Shown in pieces: positions 1 through 8,560 of a DNA stretch of 64,000 bases; the first letter of the stretch is position 1, and every line of letters begins with the position of its first letter. The notes under the pieces were generated by a model. The model was not told the origin of the DNA, ran no database searches, and was given only the letters and a program-made list of their open reading frames with translations. Source of the stretch: Rhodococcus sp. 06-462-5 (lineage in GTDB: Bacteria > Actinomycetota > Actinomycetes > Mycobacteriales > Mycobacteriaceae); NCBI RefSeq assembly GCF_002258315.1, contig NZ_NOYD01000038.1, positions 62,001-126,000 on the forward strand, written 5' to 3'. The translations under genes were made by a program, and so were the position numbers.

Positions 1-1
1 C

Positions 2-628
2 GTCGTGTCGGGCTGGCGCGCAGACACGTTCGTCGCCGGCGAACCGGAGCCCCGCCACGACGAGGTCGTCTCGTTGTCGATGCGGCTGCACGCGGCGACC
101 GCGCAACTCGAGCGACCCCGATTTCTGGTTCAGCCTCCCGTGGCCCCGTGGGCCGACGTGGACGTGTTCGTTGCTGCCGACAGAGCTGCCTGGGAAGCGG
201 TTCCGCTGCGCTCTGCTCGCGGCGCCGGGGCACCCGAGCCGTCGTCCAGTGATGGCAAGAGCAGCCTGGAATTGGTCAAACAGCTTGCGACACTACGCAA
301 GCCCGTCGAGTCGCCCGACCAGTTGGTGCACGGTGATCTGTTCGGAACGGTGTTGTTCTCCGGAAGCGACGCTCCCGGGATCAGCGACATCACCCCGTAC
401 TGGCGTCCCGCGCCCTGGGCTGCCGGGGTGGCCGTGGTGGACGCACTGTCCTGGGGTGACGCCGACGACGGTCTGGTCGGCCGCTGGGACGATCTTCCGG
501 AATGGCCGCAGATGTTGCTGCGCGCGTTGATGTTTCGTCTCGCAGTGCACGCACTTCACCCGCGATCGACGTCGGAGGCCTTTCCCGGCTTGGCGCGAAC
601 AGCCGATCTGGTGCGCCTCATTCTGTGA
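2..628 (+). CDS. TIGR02569 family protein, 5'-truncated by window edge
   Basis: The frame is open from base 2, so the start lies outside the window and about 208 C-terminal residues are visible. I recognise the actinobacterial TIGR02569 family (about 270 residues when complete; M. tuberculosis Rv3205c is the homologue I recall). It is distantly related to aminoglycoside-phosphotransferase folds. A catalytic-loop-like segment VHGDLFGTVLF sits near visible residues 108-118 and is followed by DITPYWRPAPWA, which suggests a kinase-like but possibly degenerate site. No substrate is known. The last 11 bases overlap the 3' end of the convergent GntR gene. Family call fairly firm, function unknown. 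Confidence 0.75.
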   Translation, partial: VVSGWRADTFVAGEPEPRHDEVVSLSMRLHAATAQLERPRFLVQPPVAPWADVDVFVAADRAAWEAVPLRSARGAGAPEPSSSDGKSSLELVKQLATLRKPVESPDQLVHGDLFGTVLFSGSDAPGISDITPYWRPAPWAAGVAVVDALSWGDADDGLVGRWDDLPEWPQMLLRALMFRLAVHALHPRSTSEAFPGLARTADLVRLIL

Positions 629-1328
629 ATTCCGCTGCGCGAGCTGGGAGATCCGTTGCGCGAGCCGGGGATTCGGAGAGTTCGTGGAACAGTGACCTGG
701 CCGCCTGCATCGCACGGGCGGCGTCACCTCCGATGACCGCTGCCACGAGTGCGGTGTGTTCTTCGATGTAATCGTCGTCGTGCTGGGTGGCATGGTGGCG
801 CATGGCATCGTGGATCACCGGTAACAGCGAATCGTAGAACTCCAGATAGATGGCGTTGTGGCTGGCCGCGACGATGGCGCGGTGCAGGCGTGCGTCGATC
901 CGAACGGCATCGGCCAGCGGAGTCTCGTCGGACCATGCCGCATTGCGATCGGCCAGCGCGGCCAGCATGGCACGGATGTCGGCGTCGTCGCGTCGGTCGG
1001 CCGCAAGTGCCGCTGCAGTGACTTCCAGGGTTTCGCGTAGCTCGGTGACGTCGCGGTGCCGGGCGTCCGAGAAGTACTTGCCCAGGGTTCCGCCGACGTC
1101 GGAGCACGTCATGACGAATGTGCCCGAGCCCTGCCTGCGTTCGACCATGCCTGCATGAACGAGTGCCTGCACTGCTTCGCGCACGGTGTTGCGCCCGGTA
1201 CCGGTCATCTCGCACAGTTCGGCTTCGGTGGGAATGCGGGTACCCACCGGCCATCGCTGCGACGTGATCTCCGCGCGCAGCGCAGCCGTTACCTGGGAAA
1301 TCAGGCTCGATCGCTGGACCTGCCGCAC
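618..1328 (-). CDS. GntR family regulator, FadR/FCD subfamily
   Basis: 236 residues from a GTG start. An N-terminal winged helix-turn-helix (about residues 10-75) contains IPTEAELCEMTGTGRNTVRE and ends in the typical wing RRQGSGTFV. An all-helical FCD ligand domain follows (about 90-225), with Asp/His positions such as RIDARLHRAIVAASHN that usually bind a metal and a small acid. It is divergent from an MFS exporter whose promoter carries a near-palindrome between -35 and -10 (1374-1403). It is therefore likely the local repressor of that transporter and possibly of itself. The effector cannot be told from sequence. Confidence 0.9.
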   Translation of the reverse strand: MRQVQRSSLISQVTAALRAEITSQRWPVGTRIPTEAELCEMTGTGRNTVREAVQALVHAGMVERRQGSGTFVMTCSDVGGTLGKYFSDARHRDVTELRETLEVTAAALAADRRDDADIRAMLAALADRNAAWSDETPLADAVRIDARLHRAIVAASHNAIYLEFYDSLLPVIHDAMRHHATQHDDDYIEEHTALVAAVIGGDAARAMQAARSLFHELSESPARATDLPARAAEFTE

Positions 1329-1373
1329 GTGGGCTCCTCATGCCGGGGATGGTGCAGCGTCGATAGTAATACT

Positions 1374-1403
1374 TTGCACCCAATGATCCGGTCATCCTAT
1401 GAT
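1374..1403 (+). promoter_or_regulatory. Promoter of MFS gene with embedded GntR-type operator
   Basis: A -35 element TTGCAC (1374-1379), an 18-base spacer and a -10 element TATGAT (1398-1403) sit 6 bases before the GTG at 1410, so the transcript is probably leaderless. Inside the spacer lies ATGATCCGGTCAT (1383-1395), an inverted repeat with arms ATGA/TCAT. A bound repressor there would block RNA polymerase. Assignment to the adjacent GntR protein is inference. Confidence 0.6.
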
Positions 1404-1409
1404 TGCGCG

Positions 1410-2651
1410 GTGAGTGCGCCCACCGTCCCCGCCGGCCGAATTGTCGGTACCTCGCTCCTGCGCGGGCGGATTCTGGTCTTCTCCGCCATCGTTCTGTCCG
1501 CATTGACTCTGCGCGCTGCCGTGACCTCGATCAGCCCGCTGTTCGGCAGAATCGGCACCGACCTCGAATTCGGTGCCACGGTGATCGGCATCGTGGGCAT
1601 GTTGCCTCCCGCGATGTTCGCAGTGTTCGGTTTGGCAACGCCGTTTCTTGCCAAGCGCACGGGGCTCGAGCGGGCCGCATTGCTGGCCATGGCACTGACC
1701 ACCATCGGTATGGCCACCCGCGCGTTCGCGCCGAACACCACGGCGTTGTTGGCGCTGTCCGCGATCGCCCTCGCCGGCATGGGCATCGGCAACGTCGTCA
1801 TCCCGCCGCTGGTCAAACGCTACTTCTCCGACCGACTCGCCGTGGTGAGCACCATCTACATCTGCGCCCTGCAGGTCAGCACCATGGTGCCGCCTCTGCT
1901 GGCGGTCCCCGTCGCCGACGCCAACGGGTGGCGGCTGTCCATCGGAATCTGGGCGGTCGTCGGCCTGGCAGCAGCACTGCCGTGGCTCGGTGTCGTGGTG
2001 GCCCGACGCGGCCACGACGAGAAGGATGTGACGGCCGAGGCCGGATCGGACGCGGTGCACGTGGAGCCGAGCGGCCGAATCCACCGGTCCTCGCTGGCGT
2101 GGGGGATGGTGCTGATGTTCGCGATGACGTCCACGATCACCTATGCGATGTTGACGTGGCTGCCGACGCTGTTGATCGATGCGGGTATCGGCGAAGCCCT
2201 GGCGGGTGCGTCGGTGGCCGCATTCGGGGCGATGGGCCTGATCACGTCGCTCGCCGCGCCGACTCTCTGTGCGCGGGTGCGTAATCCGTACGGCATCGTG
2301 GTGGTCGCGGCGGCGTGCTATCTCGGCGGCTTCGCGGGCCTGCACTGGTCGCCGACGGCCGGTACGGTCGTGTGGGTGTGTCTGGTCGGGCTGGGCACGA
2401 TGACCTTCCCGATGTCGCTGACGCTGATCAACCTCAGGACGCGCACTGCGGTGGGATCGTCCTCGCTCTCGGGATTCACCCAGGGGTTGGGCTACGTGGT
2501 GTCCTCGACCGGTCCGATTCTGTTCGGGCTGCTGCACACGCGGTCCGGCGGCTGGGGACTCCCGTTGATGCTGCTGACCGGTTGCGTGGCGGTTCTGCTG
2601 GTCGGAGGGTTCCTGTGCTGCCGACCGAGGATGCTCGAAGACACCTGGTGA
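1410..2651 (+). CDS. MFS transporter, CynX/NimT-like
   Basis: 413 residues, 12 predicted membrane segments, no soluble extra domain. The N-terminus (LRGRILVFSAIVLSALTLRA, then AVTSISPLFGRI) and the loop after TM2 resemble the cyanate/nitroimidazole (CynX/NimT) branch of the major facilitator superfamily. GTG 1410 is chosen because a good -10 box ends 6 bases upstream. An in-frame ATG at 1383 lies inside the promoter/operator and is less likely. Divergently paired with the GntR regulator, which suggests ligand-induced export or import. Substrate unknown. Confidence 0.85.
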   Translation: MSAPTVPAGRIVGTSLLRGRILVFSAIVLSALTLRAAVTSISPLFGRIGTDLEFGATVIGIVGMLPPAMFAVFGLATPFLAKRTGLERAALLAMALTTIGMATRAFAPNTTALLALSAIALAGMGIGNVVIPPLVKRYFSDRLAVVSTIYICALQVSTMVPPLLAVPVADANGWRLSIGIWAVVGLAAALPWLGVVVARRGHDEKDVTAEAGSDAVHVEPSGRIHRSSLAWGMVLMFAMTSTITYAMLTWLPTLLIDAGIGEALAGASVAAFGAMGLITSLAAPTLCARVRNPYGIVVVAAACYLGGFAGLHWSPTAGTVVWVCLVGLGTMTFPMSLTLINLRTRTAVGSSSLSGFTQGLGYVVSSTGPILFGLLHTRSGGWGLPLMLLTGCVAVLLVGGFLCCRPRMLEDTW

Positions 2652-2793
2652 CGCAGAGCGACTGTCGACGCTTCATCTCACGACGGTGTGGGTGAGCGCG
2701 TGAGACCAAGTTAATCTTCCGAGTCACCGCACGCAGCGCCGCTGCAACATGGCTTTCCTATCTTCGGTTCACACACCGATCAGGAGGCCACAC

Positions 2794-4281
2794 GTGACCA
2801 GCCTTTCTCGCAGCGCTTCGGCAGACGCCGGCTCAGCCACCACGGCGACCGTTCCACCCGGAACGGTTCCCGTCTCCGTGAACCATCACATCGCGCACTG
2901 GAATTCCGAGGACGTCGAGGCCTGGGAGGCCGGGGGCAAGCAGATCGCCAAGCGCAACCTGATCTGGTCGGTCATCGCCGAGCACGTCGGATTCTCGATC
3001 TGGTCGATCTGGTCGGTGATGGTGCTGTTCATGCCGTTGTCGGTCTACGGCATCGACGCGGCGGGCAAGTTCTTCCTCGTGGCCGTCCCCACGCTCGTCG
3101 GCGCAATTCTGCGGATTCCGTACACTTTTGCCACGGCCAAGTTCGGCGGGCGGAACTGGACCATCTTCAGTGCGCTGGTGCTCCTGATTCCCACCGTGCT
3201 GACGATGTACTTCATGCTCAACCCGGCGTCGTACACCACGTACATCATCGTTGCGGCGTTCGCCGGACTCGGCGGAGGTAACTTCGCATCCTCGATGACG
3301 AACATCAACGCGTTCTATCCTCAACGCGAGAAGGGATGGGCGCTCGGCCTGAATGCGGGCGGCGGCAACATCGGTGTACCCGTCATCCAGCTCATCGGCT
3401 TGCTCGTCATCGCCACCATCGGCAACACCGCTCCCGAGATCGTCTGCGCCGTCTATCTCGTGTTCATCGCAGTGGCCGCCGTCGGTGCCGCGTTGTACAT
3501 GGACAACCTCGACAACCAGAAGACCAACGGGCGCTCCATGATCGACGTGTTGAAGTTCTCGGACTCGTGGTGGATCGCCTTCCTGTACATCGGCACGTTC
3601 GGATCGTTCATCGGCTTCAGCTTCGCGTTCGGCCAGGTACTGCAGATCAACTTCCTCGCCGGACTCACCGACGGCGGACCCTCGACTCCCGCTCTGCAGG
3701 CGCAGGCATCGCTGCAGGCCGCTCAGATCGCCTTCATCGGACCGTTGCTGGGATCGCTGTCGCGTCCGTTCGGCGGCAAGCTCGCCGACAAGATCGGTGG
3801 CGGCAAGATCACCCTGTACACGTTCGTGGCCATGACGTTCGCCACCGGAATTCTGGTCGCGGCCAGTACCTGGGACGATTCGACGCCGGGGGCGGCCAGC
3901 GGCACGGTGATGGTGCTCTTCGTCGTCGGATTCATCGCACTCTTCCTGCTCTCCGGTATCGGAAACGGATCGGTCTACAAGATGATCCCCGCAATCTTCG
4001 CCGCGAAATCGGTTGCGCTGCAGGGCATGACCGTCGACGAGCAGCAGCACTGGTCGCGCAAGATGTCCGGGGCACTCATCGGCATCGCCGGTGCGATCGG
4101 CGCTCTCGGCGGAGTGGGAATCAACCTGGTGCTGAGGGCGTCGTACTCGGGCACCGCGAAGTCCGCGACGACGGCGTTCTGGGTGTTCCTCGCCTTCTAC
4201 GTCGTGTGCGCCCTCGTCACCTGGGCGGTCTACCTGCGCAAGACGAATTCCGCCGATGCCGACGCCCCGGTCGCCGTCTGA
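2794..4281 (+). CDS. narK: Nitrate/nitrite transporter NarK (MFS)
   Basis: 495 residues from GTG 2794, chosen because AGGAGG (2782-2787) lies 6 bases upstream. An in-frame ATG at 2749 lacks such a site. It has twelve membrane helices and the nitrate-porter signature segments GLGGGNFASSMTNIN and, later, GNGSVYKMIPAIF, which line the substrate path in NarK/NasA proteins. It imports nitrate and/or exports nitrite at the cytoplasmic membrane. It is the first gene of the narK-nirB-nirD-siroheme cluster, as in M. tuberculosis where narK3 sits near nirBD. About 40 hydrophilic residues precede the first helix. Confidence 0.93.
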   Translation: MTSLSRSASADAGSATTATVPPGTVPVSVNHHIAHWNSEDVEAWEAGGKQIAKRNLIWSVIAEHVGFSIWSIWSVMVLFMPLSVYGIDAAGKFFLVAVPTLVGAILRIPYTFATAKFGGRNWTIFSALVLLIPTVLTMYFMLNPASYTTYIIVAAFAGLGGGNFASSMTNINAFYPQREKGWALGLNAGGGNIGVPVIQLIGLLVIATIGNTAPEIVCAVYLVFIAVAAVGAALYMDNLDNQKTNGRSMIDVLKFSDSWWIAFLYIGTFGSFIGFSFAFGQVLQINFLAGLTDGGPSTPALQAQASLQAAQIAFIGPLLGSLSRPFGGKLADKIGGGKITLYTFVAMTFATGILVAASTWDDSTPGAASGTVMVLFVVGFIALFLLSGIGNGSVYKMIPAIFAAKSVALQGMTVDEQQHWSRKMSGALIGIAGAIGALGGVGINLVLRASYSGTAKSATTAFWVFLAFYVVCALVTWAVYLRKTNSADADAPVAV

Positions 4282-4342
4282 GGGTCCATCACCGGATACA
4301 ACGAAACACACTGCACGGCAACGTAGATCGGAAGGACCCGCA

Positions 4343-6838
4343 ATGAAGAACGCGGTAGTGGTAGGTCACGGGATGGTCGGACACCGATTCGTCGAAGCAT
4401 TGCGTGCGCGGGACGAGGCGGCCGAGTGGAAGATCACGGTCCTGTGCGAGGAGGCACTGGCGGCGTACGACAGGGTGGGACTGTCGTCCTACGTCGGTGC
4501 CTGGGACCACAAGGAACTCGCTCTGGCGGGCAACGACTATCCCGGTGATGCACTCGTCGAGATGCGCACCGGAGTACGGGCCGATCGCATCGACCGCGAC
4601 CACCGCACAGTCCTGACCTCGGCGGGAGACACGGTCGACTACGACGCTCTCGTCCTCGCCACCGGTTCCTACCCGTTCGTGCCGCCGATCACCGGACACG
4701 ACCTGCCCGCGTGCTTCGTCTACCGCACCCTCGACGACCTGGACAGGATCCGTGCCCGGGCCGACGCCGCGGGACCGGGAGCCGTCGGCGTGGTTGTCGG
4801 CGGTGGCCTCCTCGGCCTCGAAGCGGCGAATGCGCTGAAGAAGATGGGTATGACCCCGCACGTCATCGAGTTCGCTCCACGGTTGATGCCGCTGCAGGTG
4901 GACGAGGGCGGCGGCGCGCTGTTGGCTCGCCTCGTCACCGAACTCGGGTTGAACGTGCATGTGGGAGTGGGCACGTCGTCGATCTCCGAGAACGACAGCG
5001 CAGGCCTGACGGTCGAACTGAGCGACGGCAGCACCATCGACGCTGCGCTGTTGGTGTTCTCCGCCGGTGTACGTCCGCAGGACCGACTGGCACGCGAGAG
5101 CGGTCTCGAGGTCGGTGAGCGCGGCGGCATCATGGTCGACATCGGTTGCAGCACCTCCGATCCTGCCGTCTACGCGATCGGCGAATGTGCCGCAGTGGAG
5201 GGTCGCTGCTACGGCCTGGTCGCCCCCGGATATTCGACGGCGGAGGTCGTGGCCGACCGATTGCTCGGCGGCGCAGCGCAATTCCCGGGTGCCGACATGT
5301 CCACCAAGCTCAAGCTGATGGGCGTCGACGTCGCGAGTTTCGGCGACGCGATGGCGGCCACACCGGGTGCACTCGAGGTGGTGTTCAGCGACGCGCCCAA
5401 GGGCACGTACGCCAAGCTCGTCGTGACCGACGACGCGAAGACCCTCCTCGGCGGCATCCTCGTCGGCGACGCCTCCGCGTACTCGCTGCTGCGGCCGCTC
5501 GTCGGACGCGAGTTGCCCGGCGACCCGGGTGCCCTGATCTCACCGGCAGCCGAACAGGTCGGTATCGGTGCGCTGCCCGACGACGCCGAGATCTGCTCGT
5601 GCAACGGCGTGAGCAAGGGTGCGATCTGCTCGGCGATCGCCGACGGGGCGTGCGATCTGGCGGCCGTGAAGAGCTGCACCACTGCGGGCACCACCTGCGG
5701 CGGATGCCTGCCGTCCATCAAGTCGTTGCTGGCGGCATCCGGGGTGGTGCTGTCGAAGTCGTTGTGCGAGCACTTCGCTCAGTCCAGGGCCGAGCTGTTC
5801 GAGATCGTTCGGGCCACGAACACCCGCACCTTCTCGTCGCTGATCGCCAAGTACGGCACGGGAACCGGCTGCGACATCTGCAAGCCCGTCGTGGCATCGA
5901 TTCTCGCGTCGACGTCCTCGGATCACATTCTCGACGGCGAGCAGGCGTCGCTGCAGGACACCAACGACCACTTCCTGGCCAACATCCAGAAGAACGGCAC
6001 CTACTCGGTGGTGCCCCGCATGCCAGGAGGCGAGTGCACGCCCGAGCAGCTCATCGTCATCGGTGAGGTCGCTCGCGATTTCGGGCTGTACACCAAGGTG
6101 ACCGGAGGCCAGCGCATCGACATGTTCGGTGCCCGCGTCGAGCAGCTGCCGGCGATCTGGAAGCGGCTCGTCGACGCCGGCATGGAATCGGGCCAGGCGT
6201 ACGGGAAGTCACTGCGGACGGTCAAGAGTTGCGTGGGGTCCACCTGGTGCCGCTACGGCGTCCAGGACTCGGTGGGGATGGCGGTCGATCTCGAGAACCG
6301 CTACCGCGGTCTGCGGTCGCCGCACAAGATCAAGTTCGGCGTCTCGGGTTGCGCGCGAGAATGCGCCGAGGCCCGCGGCAAGGACGTCGGGATCATTGCG
6401 ACGGAAGGCGGCTGGAACCTGTACGTGGGCGGTAACGGCGGTCAGTCGCCCAAGCATGCTCAATTGCTCGCCTCGAACCTCGACGATGCCACCCTGGTCA
6501 GCTACATCGACCGCTACCTGATGTTCTACGTGCGTACCGCCGACCGGCTGCAGCGCACGGCACCGTGGCTCGAATCGCTCGACGGGGGACTCGATCACCT
6601 CAGAGCCGTCGTGTGCGAGGACAGTCTCGGGATCGGCGCGGAGCTGGAGGCCGACATGGAACGCCACGTCGCCGGGTACAAGGACGAGTGGGCCGGCGTG
6701 CTCGAAGACGACGAGAAGCTCGGTCGATTCGTCTCCTTCGTCAACGCTCCGGACGAGGCCGACCCCACCATCGCGTTCGACGAGTCCGGGGCGCGCAAGG
6801 TACCCGTGCTGATGGGAATGCCACGTATCGGCGCGTGA
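4343..6838 (+). CDS. nirB: Assimilatory nitrite reductase [NAD(P)H], large subunit
   Basis: 831 residues, normal for NirB. The start is ATG 4343 after GGAAGGA (4330-4336). Order of domains: FAD/NAD(P)H oxidoreductase (about 1-390; VVVGHGMVGHRF and VVVGGGLLGLEAANALK are the two nucleotide-binding folds); BFD-like [2Fe-2S] module starting with CSCNGV at about residue 418; ferredoxin-like and catalytic sulfite/nitrite reductase domain, with siroheme/[4Fe-4S] ligands in CVGSTWC (from 630) and CARECAE (670-674). With NirD it reduces nitrite to ammonium in the cytoplasm. 61 bases after narK, probably co-transcribed. Confidence 0.96.
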   Translation: MKNAVVVGHGMVGHRFVEALRARDEAAEWKITVLCEEALAAYDRVGLSSYVGAWDHKELALAGNDYPGDALVEMRTGVRADRIDRDHRTVLTSAGDTVDYDALVLATGSYPFVPPITGHDLPACFVYRTLDDLDRIRARADAAGPGAVGVVVGGGLLGLEAANALKKMGMTPHVIEFAPRLMPLQVDEGGGALLARLVTELGLNVHVGVGTSSISENDSAGLTVELSDGSTIDAALLVFSAGVRPQDRLARESGLEVGERGGIMVDIGCSTSDPAVYAIGECAAVEGRCYGLVAPGYSTAEVVADRLLGGAAQFPGADMSTKLKLMGVDVASFGDAMAATPGALEVVFSDAPKGTYAKLVVTDDAKTLLGGILVGDASAYSLLRPLVGRELPGDPGALISPAAEQVGIGALPDDAEICSCNGVSKGAICSAIADGACDLAAVKSCTTAGTTCGGCLPSIKSLLAASGVVLSKSLCEHFAQSRAELFEIVRATNTRTFSSLIAKYGTGTGCDICKPVVASILASTSSDHILDGEQASLQDTNDHFLANIQKNGTYSVVPRMPGGECTPEQLIVIGEVARDFGLYTKVTGGQRIDMFGARVEQLPAIWKRLVDAGMESGQAYGKSLRTVKSCVGSTWCRYGVQDSVGMAVDLENRYRGLRSPHKIKFGVSGCARECAEARGKDVGIIATEGGWNLYVGGNGGQSPKHAQLLASNLDDATLVSYIDRYLMFYVRTADRLQRTAPWLESLDGGLDHLRAVVCEDSLGIGAELEADMERHVAGYKDEWAGVLEDDEKLGRFVSFVNAPDEADPTIAFDESGARKVPVLMGMPRIGA

Positions 6839-6907
6839 GCCGACGCGGGAGCTGACAACCGGCAGGTCACGAAACTGAGTGCATGTGCACAGACGAGTAA
6901 TCGCGAC

Positions 6908-6923
6908 TTAACGGGTCAGAAAC
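6908..6923 (+). promoter_or_regulatory. Candidate GlnR-type box upstream of nirD
   Basis: TTAAC, six bases, then GAAAC. This is one mismatch from the actinobacterial GlnR a/b-site pattern GTNAC-N6-GAAAC. It lies in the 121-base nirB-nirD gap, 37 bases before the nirD start. GlnR control of nitrite reductase genes is known in actinobacteria. Use of this site here is inference. Confidence 0.35.
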
Positions 6924-6959
6924 ACTAGCAACGTGGAATAGCTGATCAGGAGGTGCGCC

Positions 6960-7352
6960 ATGACTGTCATCGATTCATCAACAGTGAAGTCACCAACAGC
7001 GGTACCGAACGGCATCGCTCGTGATTGGACCCCGGCCTGCACGCTCGACGCGCTGATTCCGGGGCGCGGAGTGGCGGTGCTCCTGCGAGGCGGCACCCAG
7101 GCGGCGCTGTTCCTGCTCGACGACGGACGACTGTTCGCGGTGGGCAACATCGATCCGTACGGGCACGCAGCAGTGATGTCACGCGGACTGGTGGGAGACC
7201 GTGGAGGCGAACCCACCGTCGCATCGCCGTTGCTCAAGCAGGTCTTCTCCCTGGCCGACGGGCGCTGCCTCGACGACCCGCAGGTCACCCTCGGATCGTT
7301 CGAGGTCTCCTGCGTCGAGGGTGTCGTGCTCGTCCGCGGCGGATCTACGTGA
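6960..7352 (+). CDS. nirD: Nitrite reductase [NAD(P)H], small subunit
   Basis: 130 residues. ATG after AGGAGG (6949-6954); the ten bases GATCAGGAGG also precede narK. The NirD family has a Rieske-like beta fold that usually lacks the Fe-S ligands, and none are seen here. Core segments are [20 protein letters not shown] and AVGNIDPYGHAAVMSRGLVG. It partners NirB in the cytoplasmic NAD(P)H-nitrite reductase. There is a 121-base gap after nirB with a possible GlnR site, so it may have its own promoter. It overlaps the next gene by 4 bases (GTGA), so translation is probably coupled. Confidence 0.93.
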   Translation: MTVIDSSTVKSPTAVPNGIARDWTPACTLDALIPGRGVAVLLRGGTQAALFLLDDGRLFAVGNIDPYGHAAVMSRGLVGDRGGEPTVASPLLKQVFSLADGRCLDDPQVTLGSFEVSCVEGVVLVRGGST

Positions 7353-8560
7353 GCGAAATCGCCGGGGCAGCAACGCCTCTGGCCGGGTTCACGGTCGGAA
7401 TCACAGCGTCGCGTCGAGCCGAGGAGTTCGCGACTCTGCTCGAGCGGCGCGGTGCCACCGTGATGCATGCACCCGCAATCCGCATCATCCCACTGGCCGA
7501 CGACGCCGAACTCGAACGCGTCACCGCCGCCGTCATCGCCGATCCGCCCGAGATAACCGTGGCCACAACAGGAATCGGATTCCGTGGCTGGATCGAGGCA
7601 GCGGACGGGTGGGGGCAGGCAGAAGAACTGGGACGCGCACTGGGCGCGTCCCGCCTGCTGGCTCGCGGACCGAAGGCGAAGGGAGCCATTCGAGCGGCCG
7701 ATCTGCGCGAGGAATGGTCGCCCGCCTCGGAGTCCTCGGCCGAGGTACTCGAACATCTGCTCGCCGAAGGGGTGGAGGGCAAACGCGTCGCGGTGCAGCT
7801 GCACGGTGCGACCACCGAATGGGAGCCCGTCCCCGACTTCTGCGAGGTGTTGCGCTGCGCGGGCGCCGAAGTGGTTCCGGTGCCGGTGTACCGCTGGACT
7901 GCACCCGACGACCAGAGCCCGATGGACCGGATGATCGAAGCCGTCGTCGTCGGCGATCTGGACGCCCTCAGCTTCACCTCGGCACCGGCGGTGGCGTCGA
8001 TGCTGATGCGCGCCGACGAGAACGGCGTGCTCGAACCGCTGCTGCAATCGATGCGATCGAGAGTGCTGCCGGCCTGCGTCGGGCCGGTCACGGCCGCACC
8101 CCTCGAACAACTGAATGTGGCCACCACCCAGCCCGCACGGGCGCGTCTGGGGGCACTGGCACGGCACATCGCCGAGGAGCTGCCGAGGCGATCCGGCCGG
8201 CTTCATGCGGGTGGGCACGTGGTCAGTGTGCGCGGAAAGTGCGTGGTGGTCGACGGTGAGGTTCGACCGGTGTCCCCGGCAGGCATGGCGCTGATGAAGA
8301 CATTGGCGCGCAATCCCGGACGCGTCGTCTCCCGCGAGGACCTGTTGGCGTCGCTGCCCGGCGGAGGCGGCGACACCCATGCGGTGGAAACCGCGATGAC
8401 CAGACTCAGGTCCTCGCTCGGCGCGCCGAAAGCAATCCAGACCGTGGTCAAGCGCGGCTATCGCATCGCACTCGATCACATCGAGACCGAACCGGACTGC
8501 GATTCCGACGAGCCCGCCGTGCACGCGCGTGCGGCCGTCGTCGAAGGAGGAAAGTACTGA
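7349..8560 (+). CDS. Uroporphyrinogen-III synthase fused to winged-helix DNA-binding domain
   Basis: 403 residues from GTG 7349, which overlaps the nirD stop. Residues about 8-265 form a HEM4/HemD domain (PLAGFTVGITASRRAEEFAT at the start, LSFTSAPAVASML near its end), expected to cyclise hydroxymethylbilane to uroporphyrinogen III, the siroheme precursor. Residues about 297-374 form an OmpR-type trans_reg_C winged helix (SREDLLASLPGG, TAMTRLRSSLGAP, TVVKRGYRI). I recall the same fusion in M. tuberculosis Rv0260c next to the chelatase gene. It may be an enzyme, a porphyrin-sensing regulator, or both. Confidence 0.88.
   Translation: MSEIAGAATPLAGFTVGITASRRAEEFATLLERRGATVMHAPAIRIIPLADDAELERVTAAVIADPPEITVATTGIGFRGWIEAADGWGQAEELGRALGASRLLARGPKAKGAIRAADLREEWSPASESSAEVLEHLLAEGVEGKRVAVQLHGATTEWEPVPDFCEVLRCAGAEVVPVPVYRWTAPDDQSPMDRMIEAVVVGDLDALSFTSAPAVASMLMRADENGVLEPLLQSMRSRVLPACVGPVTAAPLEQLNVATTQPARARLGALARHIAEELPRRSGRLHAGGHVVSVRGKCVVVDGEVRPVSPAGMALMKTLARNPGRVVSREDLLASLPGGGGDTHAVETAMTRLRSSLGAPKAIQTVVKRGYRIALDHIETEPDCDSDEPAVHARAAVVEGGKY

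Noticed and set aside
1056-1409. N-terminal extension of the MFS transporter over the GntR gene
   Set aside because: The extension is antisense to the GntR coding region; the promoter and GTG at 1410 give a standard 12-helix protein.
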